Below are positions 1 through 7,451 of a stretch of DNA of 46,965 nt, one piece after another (within the stretch, counting starts at the first letter, position 1; every line of letters begins with the position of its first letter). Source of the DNA: RGIG4576 sp964536025. GTDB taxonomy: Bacteria; Bacteroidota; Bacteroidia; Bacteroidales; Muribaculaceae. Position numbers and translations under genes: made by a program. The notes beneath the pieces are model-generated. The model ran no database searches. It was not told where the DNA came from and worked only from the letters and a program-made list of their open reading frames with translations. The DNA lies in NCBI GenBank assembly GCA_964536025.1, contig CAZHXA010000016.1, positions 1-46,965 of the forward strand, written 5' to 3'.

Positions 1-150
1 CGGCAATTAGTATAGTTGACAAATTGCTAATTTTTGCTTGACCCCTAATTTTCGTACTAAAAGATTGATGGAATTCCGCTTCAGCATGGGGCGCGGAGGG
101 GTGCACAATTTTGCTAAGGTTTGAATAACACGCCAAAAACACGCCAGAAA
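1..150. other. Left-edge intergenic DNA, no gene recognised
   Basis: I see no convincing gene here. The stretch contains a short GC-rich patch (about 85-107) in otherwise AT-rich DNA, and the octamer acacgcca occurs twice (about 127-147). On the minus strand one frame stays open from about 120 to the window edge, so this could be the end of a gene or mobile element lying to the left. That is a guess, because nothing in the translation is recognisable. Confidence 0.3.
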
Positions 151-158
151 TTTAAAAG

Positions 159-201
159 AAAAATCGCTAAGTATTGAAAGTTCAATTACTTAGCGATTTT
201 T
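159..201 (-). terminator. Intrinsic terminator of the CAT tRNA
   Basis: A perfect 15-bp inverted repeat (159-173 with 187-201) has a 13-nt loop that can pair further (ttgaa with ttcaa). On the minus strand it lies 4 nt after the tRNA and ends in a T-rich run (TTTTTCTTTT). The AT-rich arms make it nearly symmetrical, so it may also work on the plus strand. Confidence 0.8.
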
Positions 202-205
202 AGTG

Positions 206-279
206 TGGTCCCACTTGGGCTTGAACCAAGGACCCCCTGATTATGAGTCAGATGCTCTAACCAACTGAGCTATAGGACC
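206..279 (-). tRNA. tRNA with CAT anticodon (elongator Met or Ile2)
   Basis: The minus strand folds as a full cloverleaf of 74 nt. The acceptor GGTCCTA pairs with TGGGACC, the T arm is CTTGG-TTCAAGC-CCAAG, and the anticodon loop is CTCATAA with anticodon CAT. The CCA tail is not encoded. It is not the initiator, because the first acceptor pair is G-C and the anticodon stem lacks the three G-C pairs. Acceptor pairs C4-G69 and C5-G68 match the positions TilS recognises in tRNA-Ile2, so a lysidine-modified isoleucine tRNA is as likely as elongator Met. Confidence 0.9.
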
Positions 280-310
280 GGCTTTTTATAGAAGTATCTA
301 AAAGCGAGTA

Positions 311-341
311 CAAAGGTAAAACTTTTTTTTCAAATTCCAAA
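311..341 (-). promoter_or_regulatory. Bacteroidota-type promoter for the CAT tRNA
   Basis: On the minus strand TTTG (338-341) is followed by exactly 19 nt and then TACCTTTG (311-318). This is a full match to the TTTG / TAnnTTTG consensus of the primary sigma factor of Bacteroidota. The predicted start is near 304, about 25 nt before the mature tRNA. Confidence 0.8.
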
Positions 342-520
342 AAAAACATACATTTTTACACTAAATTCAATAAAATTCTGCAAAGAATACAACTGTAAAT
401 ATAATACCTAGCCCTATATATAGGATATATGTTACAATATTTCTATTCTTTTTATCAACTACATAAGTAGGTTAAGATTTTTGGTATATGCCTTTTCTTT
501 GTTCTTTCCACGAGGATGGT

Positions 521-1636
521 TTACTTGAGTTTGTTTGAAAGCCAACGTCTTGTGGGAATATCGTAATAGTGCATCAATAGCAACGCCGTTAAGATACTAC
601 CTCCCACAGCTGCTATAGCTTGAGGTATAACTTCGGTAAATCCGTAACCATGACTCCACACATACCAATAAAATAAGTACATAAACGGATAATGTATTAT
701 ATATAGTGGATAAGATAACTGACCGAGAAAATCACAAATGCGATTTTCTATTTTATTTTCGCAACATCCACAAGCTCCTATATAGATTACCGCCGGAAAC
801 ACAATAGCTATGCACACAACTTCATAAAGGCAATTAATCCATGGCATTGTTACTGTACCAACATAGGGTATAGACAACAATACTATAAGCACGATTGCAC
901 AAATTGCAAAAGCATAAGGTACACGATTGGGGCGGAATGTGCGACGCAATAACATACCCGTACTAAAAGCAAAACCTACTCTACATAGACCTGCAGGAAA
1001 ATTTAACCCTAACAAAGTCCACCCCATTCCCATGCTCTCGGTTCCACTAAAAAGTGCTATAGACAATAAACTTACACCGAATATAAACGTTAGAAGTTTT
1101 AATATTCGGGTGCTAATGCGATGCATAAATATAGCATAAAGTGCATAGGCAATGTATTCAAAAAACAGCGACCATTCAGGTCCGTTAATTGGGAACATCT
1201 CATTATTGCCCCTCACCTCTACCGATGTTCCCGGTAATGCAGGTAACATAAACAAAGCCATAAATGCAGAAATAAAAACCATCGAAAACGGAACACTTTC
1301 GCCACTCCACTTTACGCAACCTTGCAAACAATATGAAATAACACCAAACAAAACACCCATGGCAACCATAGGATGCAATCGAATGAAACGACGTTTAAAA
1401 AAATCGCCTATCTTCAGTCCTTTTTTCCAACGGTCATCATAGGCATAAGATATTACAAACCCCGAAAGCATAAAGAAAAAATCTACAGCCAAATAGCCGT
1501 GATTCACTACTAAATCTACCGATGAGGTTGCAAATCCTTCTCCAATGTGATAACAAATAACTATTAGTGCCGCTACACCACGCAAAGCGTCAAGCAATTC
1601 ATAATGAGGCTTTGTAAAAATCGGAGTATTGTTCAT
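521..1636 (-). CDS. Acyltransferase 3 family membrane protein (OafA-like)
   Basis: This 371-residue integral membrane protein belongs to the acyltransferase_3 family, whose members O-acylate cell-surface or secreted sugars from the cytoplasmic membrane. The N-terminal signature is clear: LDALRGVAALIVICYHIG (about residues 15-32), with the catalytic-type histidine near residue 30 and an FFMLSGFVISY stretch in the next helix. About ten hydrophobic segments follow, and the length is normal. The start is an ATG, about 22 nt downstream of a TAnnTTTG box on the minus strand. It is transcribed away from hpt and no partner gene adjoins it, so the acceptor sugar cannot be inferred. About 240 bp of AT-rich DNA without a gene separate it from the tRNA. 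Family assignment is secure; the substrate is unknown. Confidence 0.85.
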   Translation of the reverse strand: MNNTPIFTKPHYELLDALRGVAALIVICYHIGEGFATSSVDLVVNHGYLAVDFFFMLSGFVISYAYDDRWKKGLKIGDFFKRRFIRLHPMVAMGVLFGVISYCLQGCVKWSGESVPFSMVFISAFMALFMLPALPGTSVEVRGNNEMFPINGPEWSLFFEYIAYALYAIFMHRISTRILKLLTFIFGVSLLSIALFSGTESMGMGWTLLGLNFPAGLCRVGFAFSTGMLLRRTFRPNRVPYAFAICAIVLIVLLSIPYVGTVTMPWINCLYEVVCIAIVFPAVIYIGACGCCENKIENRICDFLGQLSYPLYIIHYPFMYLFYWYVWSHGYGFTEVIPQAIAAVGGSILTALLLMHYYDIPTRRWLSNKLK

Positions 1637-1664
1637 AAAATTAAATATATTGGATATTATGTTG

Positions 1665-1672
1665 CAAAATTA
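1665..1672 (-). promoter_or_regulatory. -7 box for the acyltransferase gene
   Basis: TAATTTTG on the minus strand fits TAnnTTTG. Its predicted start near 1658 gives a leader of about 22 nt. No clear TTTG lies 19 nt upstream, so support is moderate. Confidence 0.45.
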
Positions 1673-1742
1673 AATCAAAAAACTTCAAATCTACACTTAT
1701 CTGTACTTTTAATTTTCTATAGGGAAATATCCTTGATTTTAT

Positions 1743-1774
1743 GTTGGAAAAAAGAGATTGATTTTGTAATTTTG
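1743..1774 (+). promoter_or_regulatory. Promoter for hpt
   Basis: TAATTTTG (1767-1774) matches the -7 consensus, and GTTG sits 20 nt upstream as a weak -33 element. The predicted start is near 1781. It lies downstream of an in-frame upstream start at 1604, which supports translation from 1796 with a leader of about 15 nt. Confidence 0.5.
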
Positions 1775-1795
1775 TCAAAATTTTTTTCACTTGAA

Positions 1796-2341
1796 ATGGA
1801 AACTGACAAAATTACGGTAAAAGGTCTCACTTTTGAGCCATATTTAAAAAGAGAAGAAATAGCTAAGCAAGTGGAACGTGTAGCACAGGAAATAAGACGT
1901 GATTGCGGTGATGCTGCTCCATTGTTCTTATGTGTGTTAAATGGAGCATTTATTTTTGCAGCTGATTTATTCCGTGCTTGTAATATTGCAAAAAGTGAGA
2001 TTGCATTCATCCGTTATAAATCTTATGAAGGGATGTCCACTACCGGAAAAGTTCGTCAAGTGTTGGGCTTAGAAACCGATTTAACCAATCGTACGGTTGT
2101 GATTATAGAAGATATCGTTGATACTGGAATTACAGCAAAAGAATTGGTTGCCACTTTGAAAGAAAAAGGTCCCAAAGATGTGAAATTTGCTACTCTGCTA
2201 TTTAAGCCCGATTCATTAACAACCGATGTACGCCCCGATTATGTGGGTTTTGAAATTCCATCAAAATTTATAATCGGTTATGGACTTGACGTTGACGAGG
2301 AAGCTCGTAATTTGAAAGATATTTACGTATTAAGTGAATAA
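1796..2341 (+). CDS. hpt: Hypoxanthine phosphoribosyltransferase
   Basis: This cytoplasmic purine-salvage enzyme makes IMP or GMP from hypoxanthine or guanine and PRPP. From ATG 1796 it has 181 residues, the usual family length. The PRPP-binding loop VVIIEDIVDTGIT lies at about residues 101-113, with the acidic pair E105/D106. The substrate loop IRYKSYEGM lies near 72-80. An open frame extends 64 codons further upstream, but that part is hydrophobic, unlike the family, and contains the promoter, so I reject it. adk follows after 118 bp without a terminator, and hpt-adk is a common Bacteroidetes pairing, so cotranscription is likely. Confidence 0.95.
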   Translation: METDKITVKGLTFEPYLKREEIAKQVERVAQEIRRDCGDAAPLFLCVLNGAFIFAADLFRACNIAKSEIAFIRYKSYEGMSTTGKVRQVLGLETDLTNRTVVIIEDIVDTGITAKELVATLKEKGPKDVKFATLLFKPDSLTTDVRPDYVGFEIPSKFIIGYGLDVDEEARNLKDIYVLSE

Positions 2342-2459
2342 TCCATTTTGATTACCGTTGCACTATAATAGCGGTTATTGTACATCATCAAGAAGAAAGA
2401 ACTGTTTAGTAGGATTTTAAAATCACAATTTATAAGAACAAATTAATATTTCAAAAACT

Positions 2460-3041
2460 ATGATTAATCTTGTTATTTTTGGAGGTCCGGGTTCCGGTAA
2501 AGGAACACAAAGCGACCTTATTATTGAAGAATACGGATTATTCCACATTTCAACAGGTGAAGTACTTCGTGACCATATAAGTCGCGGTACTGAATTGGGT
2601 AAAATTGCTGAGGGTTTCATTTCAGAAGGTAAACTTATTCCTGATGAACTTATTATAAACGTATTAGGTGAAACCATTGATGAGAATGCCGATAAGATAG
2701 CATCTGCAGGCGTGATTTTTGACGGATTCCCTCGCACTTTGGAACAAGCAAAAGCACTTAAGCCATTATTAGCTGAGCGAAAAATGCAACTTAATGCTGT
2801 AATAGGTCTAGAGGTACCTGACGAAATTTTGACCGAACGTCTTATCAATCGTGGTAAGGAATCTGGTCGTAGTGATGACAACAAAGATACTATTAAAAAG
2901 CGTTTGGACGTATATCACAATCAAACATCTCCTCTTCGTGATTATTATGTAAACGAAGGTTTATATGTATCTATTAATGGTTGCGGAGCTATCAATGATA
3001 TATTTGCTGAAATAAAGAATGCAATAGAAAAAACGAAATAA
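2460..3041 (+). CDS. adk: Adenylate kinase
   Basis: It interconverts ATP, AMP and ADP in the cytoplasm. The P-loop GGPGSGKGT occupies residues 8-16 and the AMP-site motif DGFPRTL lies at about 88-94. At 193 residues this is a short-lid type: the lid (near 132-141) is only about ten residues and lacks the four-cysteine zinc site of long bacterial forms. The ATG start is unambiguous, beginning directly with the family's N-terminal strand. It follows hpt in the same direction and ends about 20 bp before a strong terminator, so the two genes probably form one small purine-nucleotide operon. Confidence 0.97.
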   Translation: MINLVIFGGPGSGKGTQSDLIIEEYGLFHISTGEVLRDHISRGTELGKIAEGFISEGKLIPDELIINVLGETIDENADKIASAGVIFDGFPRTLEQAKALKPLLAERKMQLNAVIGLEVPDEILTERLINRGKESGRSDDNKDTIKKRLDVYHNQTSPLRDYYVNEGLYVSINGCGAINDIFAEIKNAIEKTK

Positions 3042-3062
3042 TCTAATTGTAATTATTAAAAT

Positions 3063-3112
3063 AAAAGGAAGTGAGATAATTGCCACAATTATGGTATCTC
3101 ACTTCCTTTTTT
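3063..3112 (+). terminator. Intrinsic terminator after adk
   Basis: A perfect 16-bp inverted repeat (3063-3078 with 3095-3110) with a 16-nt loop runs into six T residues. It separates the hpt-adk unit from metY. Confidence 0.9.
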
Positions 3113-3167
3113 ATCGCCACAGGGCGAAAAAGTTGAGTAAAAGTATATCTTTTTGTTTGATAAGAGT

Positions 3168-3175
3168 TAAATTTG
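3168..3175 (+). promoter_or_regulatory. -7 box for the metY operon
   Basis: TAAATTTG matches TAnnTTTG. The predicted start near 3182 leaves a 25-nt leader. No TTTG occurs at the ideal distance, and the leader is too short for a riboswitch. Confidence 0.5.
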
Positions 3176-3206
3176 CATTCTGAAATATAGAAAATAATAA
3201 AATATA

Positions 3207-4487
3207 ATGGCAAATAATTTCAAACCGGAAACCCTTTGTGTGCAAGAAGGTTGGAAACCTTCAAAGGGAGAACCACGCGTATTACCGGTGTTTCAAAGCA
3301 CTACCTTCAAATATGATAACAGCGAACAAATGGCTCGTCTTTTTGACCTTGAAGATACGGGATATTTTTACACGCGTCTACAAAATCCCACAAATGATGC
3401 CGTAGCAGCAAAGATTGCAGCACTTGAAGGAGGTGTGGCAGGAATGCTTACATCTTCGGGACAAGCAGCCAATTTCTATGCAGTTTTCAACGTTTGTGAA
3501 GCCGGCGACCATTTTGTGTGCGCAACAGCCATTTATGGCGGTACATATAATTTGTTTGGTGTTACAATGAAAAAACTTGGTATTGAAGTTACATTTGTCG
3601 ACCAAAATTGGAGTGAAGAAGAAATAGAGAAAGCTTTCCGTCCAAACACAAAATGCTTATTTGGAGAAACCATATCAAACCCCGGTTGTGAAGTTCTTGA
3701 TATTGAAAAATTCGCTCGTATAGCACACCGTAACGGTGTACCTTTGATTGTAGATAACACTTTTGCAACACCTATTAATTGTCGTCCATTTGAATGGGGA
3801 GCCGATATTGTTACACATTCCACAACCAAATACATGGACGGTCATGCCACTTCGGTAGGTGGAGCAATAGTAGATAGTGGAAATTTTGATTGGAATGCAC
3901 ATGCCGATAAGTTTCCAGGATTGTGTACTCCCGATGAATCTTATCATGGATTGACTTATACCGATAAATTTGGTAAAATGGCATATATAACTAAAGCTAC
4001 AGCACAATTGATGCGTGATTTAGGTTCTATTCAATCTCCTATGAATGCCTTTTTGCTTAATTTAGGACTTGAAACATTACATTTGCGAGTTAAACGACAT
4101 TGTGAAAATGCACAAGCTGTGGCTGAATATTTGCATAAAAACGAACGTGTGTCATGGGTAAAATATAGTGGATTACCCGATAGCCCATATTATGAATTGG
4201 GTAAAAAATATATGCCTGAAGGTTCTTGCGGTGTTATTGCTTTTGGATTGAAAGGAACCCGAGAAGATGCAATTCGTTTTATGGATAAATTGAAGATGAT
4301 TTGTATTGTAACGCACGTTGCCGATGCTCGTTCATGCGTTTTACATCCGGCAAGTCACACACATCGTCAAATGACTGATGAGCAACTTAGAGAAGCCGGC
4401 GTAGCACCCGATCTTATCCGTTTGTCGGTGGGTATAGAAAATGTAAACGATATTATCGCCGATATAGAGCAGGCTCTTGCCGATTAA
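3207..4487 (+). CDS. metY: O-acetylhomoserine aminocarboxypropyltransferase (sulfhydrylase)
   Basis: This PLP enzyme of the Cys/Met metabolism family makes homocysteine from O-acetylhomoserine and sulfide. It has 426 residues, the length typical of MetY rather than the shorter MetB/MetC (about 380). The PLP lysine is K208 in HSTTKYMDGH. Other family blocks are YFYTRLQNPT (about 53-62), SSGQAA (83-88), and the phosphate-binding and substrate region VDNTFATP (182-189). It begins a run of four plus-strand genes, with a 32-bp gap before the PnuC-type transporter. That links sulfur amino-acid synthesis with a thiamine module, perhaps by chance. O-succinylhomoserine use is possible but less likely for this length class. 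Confidence 0.93.
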   Translation: MANNFKPETLCVQEGWKPSKGEPRVLPVFQSTTFKYDNSEQMARLFDLEDTGYFYTRLQNPTNDAVAAKIAALEGGVAGMLTSSGQAANFYAVFNVCEAGDHFVCATAIYGGTYNLFGVTMKKLGIEVTFVDQNWSEEEIEKAFRPNTKCLFGETISNPGCEVLDIEKFARIAHRNGVPLIVDNTFATPINCRPFEWGADIVTHSTTKYMDGHATSVGGAIVDSGNFDWNAHADKFPGLCTPDESYHGLTYTDKFGKMAYITKATAQLMRDLGSIQSPMNAFLLNLGLETLHLRVKRHCENAQAVAEYLHKNERVSWVKYSGLPDSPYYELGKKYMPEGSCGVIAFGLKGTREDAIRFMDKLKMICIVTHVADARSCVLHPASHTHRQMTDEQLREAGVAPDLIRLSVGIENVNDIIADIEQALAD

Positions 4488-4519
4488 ATCAAGGATAACA
4501 AGGTTTTCAATCCAAAAAA

Positions 4520-5092
4520 ATGAATTATCTTGAAATAGTAGGTACTGTAGTAGGCATAATTTATTTAATACTTGAATATAGAGCAAGTATATATTTATGG
4601 ATAGTGGGTATAATAATGCCTGCTATCTATGTTTTTGTATATTATAAAGTAGGACTATATGCCGATTTCGGGTTGAATATATATTATCTGTTAGCCGGAA
4701 TTTACGGATGGATTATCTGGAAATTTAAACGCACAAATGATGGTAGTTGTGTGTCGGCTGAAATACCTATAACTCGCTTACCAGTAACACTATACATTCC
4801 TTTAATCTTTGTATTTATTGTGTCGTGGTTAAGTGTGGCTTATATTTTGGTACGTTTTACCGATAGTGATGTAGTGTGGCTTGATAGTTTAATAGCAGCA
4901 TTCAGCATAATAGGAATGTGGCTACTTGCACGAAAATATATAGAGCAATGGTTGCCGTGGATAGTCGCCGATGTAATCAGTACTTGGTTATTCGTGTACA
5001 AAGGTTTGTATTTTACGGCAGGATTGTATGCAGTTTATTCAATAATAGCTATCTTTGGATATGTGAAATGGAAACAAATGATGAAAAAATAA
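4520..5092 (+). CDS. pnuT: PnuC-family vitamin transporter, probably thiamine (PnuT)
   Basis: This 190-residue, mostly hydrophobic protein has about seven or eight membrane segments. It carries PnuC-family features, including the LYADFGLNIYYLLAGIYGW block near residues 50-68. PnuC proteins are facilitators for nicotinamide riboside whose substrate is trapped by phosphorylation; the PnuT branch carries thiamine. Its 3' end overlaps a thiamine pyrophosphokinase gene by 25 bp, which argues for thiamine as the cargo. I see no TPP riboswitch in the 32-bp gap before it or in the leader of the operon. The family is certain; the substrate rests on gene context. If the substrate were nicotinamide riboside, an NR kinase would be expected nearby, and none is present. 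Confidence 0.85.
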   Translation: MNYLEIVGTVVGIIYLILEYRASIYLWIVGIIMPAIYVFVYYKVGLYADFGLNIYYLLAGIYGWIIWKFKRTNDGSCVSAEIPITRLPVTLYIPLIFVFIVSWLSVAYILVRFTDSDVVWLDSLIAAFSIIGMWLLARKYIEQWLPWIVADVISTWLFVYKGLYFTAGLYAVYSIIAIFGYVKWKQMMKK

Positions 5093-5724
5093 TATCTGTA
5101 CGTGACTTTGTGCCACAAGTCGTCGTTCTTGCCGATGGAGAGTATCCTTGTCATCAATTTCCTTGTACGTTGTTGCATGAGGCTTCATTCATTGCATGTT
5201 GTGATGGTGCAGTAAATGAATATGTATTACGAGGAGGACTCCCAAATCTTATTGTAGGCGATGGAGATTCTATATCTGAAGATAATAAAATTCGTTTTGC
5301 TGAAATCATAATAAAAGTACCTGACCAAGAAACCAACGACCTAACCAAAACCATAAATCAGTTGAAAGAACGAGGGCTTAAACGTATCGCAATTGTTGGT
5401 GCTACAGGGAAACGAGAAGACCACACATTAGCAAATATATCGTTACTATTGGACTATAAAACAATGGGACTTGATGTATGTATGGTAACCGATTTTGGTA
5501 CCTTTGTTCCTGCAGAGAATAAATGTAGCTTTATATCGTTCAATCGTCAGCAAATATCAATATTTAATTTTGGAGCAAAGAAATTAGTTGCCGAAGGTTT
5601 AACATATCCGTTGAGCGATTTTTCTACATGGTGGCAAGGCTCACTGAATCAATCGGAAGGAGATAAATTTACAATCCATGCCGAAGGCAAATATATTGTA
5701 TTCCTTACTCATGACAAGAAATGA
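5068..5724 (+). CDS. Thiamine pyrophosphokinase
   Basis: It transfers pyrophosphate from ATP to thiamine, making the cofactor TPP and trapping imported thiamine. From ATG 5068 it has 218 residues, normal for the family. Diagnostic motifs are CCDGAVN (about residues 43-49), the acidic GDGDS block (about 64-68), TNDLTKT (about 89-95) and GATGKREDHTLAN (about 110-122). The open frame extends upstream to 4918, but that part only mirrors the transporter gene in another frame. The start overlaps the transporter's last 25 bp and the stop overlaps the next start as ATGA, so coupled translation of all three is likely. Confidence 0.93.
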   Translation: METNDEKIISVRDFVPQVVVLADGEYPCHQFPCTLLHEASFIACCDGAVNEYVLRGGLPNLIVGDGDSISEDNKIRFAEIIIKVPDQETNDLTKTINQLKERGLKRIAIVGATGKREDHTLANISLLLDYKTMGLDVCMVTDFGTFVPAENKCSFISFNRQQISIFNFGAKKLVAEGLTYPLSDFSTWWQGSLNQSEGDKFTIHAEGKYIVFLTHDKK

Positions 5725-6875
5725 TTTTGAGGAAAATTATAGTTGCGTCCGATTCCTTTAAAGGCTCCTTAACATCGGCTCAAGTAGCCGAAAGTGTAAA
5801 GGTCGGTATTCTTGAAGTATTTCCCGATTGCAAAGTACAAAAAGTTATTATTGCCGATGGTGGAGAAGGAACAGTTGAAGCCATAATACAAGCAATAAAT
5901 GGCAACTTGGTTAAAGTAATGGTTCATGACCCTTTGGGGCGTGTTATAGAAGCCCATTATGGAGTATCGGGAAAAACTGCTATATTGGAAATGGCTGAAG
6001 CAAGTGGACTTACATTATTAACTAATGATGAAAGGAACCCCTTACTAACATCTACCTATGGAACAGGTGAGATGATTCTTGATGCAATAAAGAGAGGTTG
6101 TACTGAAATTTTAGTGGGAATAGGTGGAAGTGCAACCAACGATGCAGGACTTGGTATGCTTGAAGCTTTGGGCTATCGATTTTATAACAGTCAAGGTGAT
6201 ATAATAAATAATTGTTGTGGCAAAGACCTTAAAAACATTTCAAAGATTGATGATAGTTTGGTTAGCGAAGCAGTACATTCAGTAAATTTTGTCGTAGCTT
6301 GTGACGTAGATACCGTTTTTTATGGACAAAGCGGAGCTGCCTTTCTTTTTGCTCGTCAAAAAGGAGCCAATGATGATATAATTAAACAATTGGATTCCGG
6401 TATGGCATCTTTGGCTAAAGTAATTGAATCAAAGTTTGACATAAACATACAATCTATATCAGGTTCCGGAGCTGCTGGAGGTCTTGGCGGGGCATTTTAT
6501 TCATTTCTTAATGCACGATTGACAAGAGGAATAGAGATGGTTCTTGACAAAATCAAATTTGATGATTTGTTGACCGATGCCGATTTAGTAATAACAGGAG
6601 AAGGTAAAATTGACCACCAAACGCCACAAGGGAAAGCTGTCGCCGGAGTTCTTCATCATGCACAAAAGTTTGGTATACCGGTTATTGCCATAGGCGGACG
6701 TGTGGAAATGAGTAAAGCAATTTCAAATATGGGATTTTATAATATTTATCAAGTATCAAATGATAATATGCCTATAGAAATGGCAATGGAAACCGAAATT
6801 GCTCAAAATAACGTAAAAACAACCATAACAAAAGCCCTTGCTATAATAAAACATAGCAAGAAACCACATTTTTAA
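5721..6875 (+). CDS. Glycerate kinase (GarK/GlxK family)
   Basis: It phosphorylates D-glycerate in the cytoplasm (to 2- or 3-phosphoglycerate, depending on subfamily). The 384-residue protein shows the family blocks ASDSFKGSLTS (about 9-19), ADGGEGT (about 46-52), GGSATNDAGLGMLEALG (about 134-150), GSGAAGGLGGA (about 248-258) and TGEGKIDHQTPQGK (about 292-305). The ATG overlaps the stop of the thiamine pyrophosphokinase, so it belongs to that operon although no metabolic link is obvious. A weak hairpin (attgc/gcaat, 6884-6900) with a T-rich tail follows and may end the transcript. Confidence 0.92.
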   Translation: MILRKIIVASDSFKGSLTSAQVAESVKVGILEVFPDCKVQKVIIADGGEGTVEAIIQAINGNLVKVMVHDPLGRVIEAHYGVSGKTAILEMAEASGLTLLTNDERNPLLTSTYGTGEMILDAIKRGCTEILVGIGGSATNDAGLGMLEALGYRFYNSQGDIINNCCGKDLKNISKIDDSLVSEAVHSVNFVVACDVDTVFYGQSGAAFLFARQKGANDDIIKQLDSGMASLAKVIESKFDINIQSISGSGAAGGLGGAFYSFLNARLTRGIEMVLDKIKFDDLLTDADLVITGEGKIDHQTPQGKAVAGVLHHAQKFGIPVIAIGGRVEMSKAISNMGFYNIYQVSNDNMPIEMAMETEIAQNNVKTTITKALAIIKHSKKPHF

Positions 6876-6920
6876 ATAAAATAATTGCCATTTCTGCAAT
6901 ATTTTACTTAAAAAGGGATG

Positions 6921-6928
6921 TATCTTTG
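6921..6928 (+). promoter_or_regulatory. -7 box for the L,D-transpeptidase / mfd unit
   Basis: TATCTTTG fits the consensus exactly. The predicted start near 6935 leaves a leader of about 33 nt. The -33 position is not a clear TTTG. Confidence 0.5.
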
Positions 6929-6967
6929 TCAATTGGTACGGAATGGTTAAACAATTATTGAATTTAG

Positions 6968-7441
6968 ATGAGAGCTATAATAGGTATTTTAGTTTTATTA
7001 TCCGGTATGAATACTTTATTTGCACAAAACAGAATCGTTGTGTCAAAAAAAGATTTTCAATTGTATGTGATAAATTTGCATAACGATACATTGTTTCAAG
7101 CTCCGGTTTCAATAGGAAAAAACAAAGGAAACAAAACCACAATAGGAGATTGTAAAACTCCTGAAGGTACTTTCCCTATACATAAGATACTTGATGCACG
7201 AGGCTGGAAACATGACTTTAAAGATGGTTCTGGAATAAGAAAAGGAGCTTACGGACCTTATTTTTTGCGTTTAAAAATGCAAGATTATAAGGATATTGGT
7301 ATTCATGGTACATGCTTCCCCGAATCAGTTGGGACTCGTAGCAGTGAAGGCTGTGTGCGAATGAGAAACGAGGATATTACCAAGATGATTAAATATATTC
7401 GTATAGGCACTCAAGTTACCATTTTGCCTGAAGAAGAATAA
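6968..7441 (+). CDS. L,D-transpeptidase (YkuD family), secreted
   Basis: A signal peptide (residues 1-19, cleavage after LFA) sends this 157-residue protein to the periplasm. The single YkuD domain carries the catalytic pattern: H113 in HGT, then S126-x-G128-C129-x-R131, with C129 as the nucleophile. Such enzymes make 3-3 peptidoglycan cross-links, attach proteins to the wall, or trim peptides. Only the catalytic domain is present, with no LysM or SPOR domain. mfd follows after 10 bp, so the two are probably cotranscribed. Confidence 0.9.
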   Translation: MRAIIGILVLLSGMNTLFAQNRIVVSKKDFQLYVINLHNDTLFQAPVSIGKNKGNKTTIGDCKTPEGTFPIHKILDARGWKHDFKDGSGIRKGAYGPYFLRLKMQDYKDIGIHGTCFPESVGTRSSEGCVRMRNEDITKMIKYIRIGTQVTILPEEE

Positions 7442-7451
7442 ATAAACAGAT

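Noticed and set aside
413..424. Perfect 12-bp palindrome CCTATATATAGG
   Set aside because: It is mostly an alternating AT run in AT-rich DNA, far from any predicted promoter; probably chance.
1604..1795. N-terminal extension of hpt (64 codons)
   Set aside because: It is unlike the family, exceeds the usual length and contains the predicted promoter.
3378..3835. Antisense open frames opposite metY
   Set aside because: They mirror the codon pattern of metY and have no recognisable protein features.
3042..4519. TPP or SAM riboswitch for the metY-thiamine genes
   Set aside because: The leader is about 25 nt and the 32-bp gap shows no conserved riboswitch core; only a terminator is present.
4918..5067. 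Longer thiamine pyrophosphokinase start
   Set aside because: The added residues are a shifted reading of the transporter gene and do not resemble the kinase.
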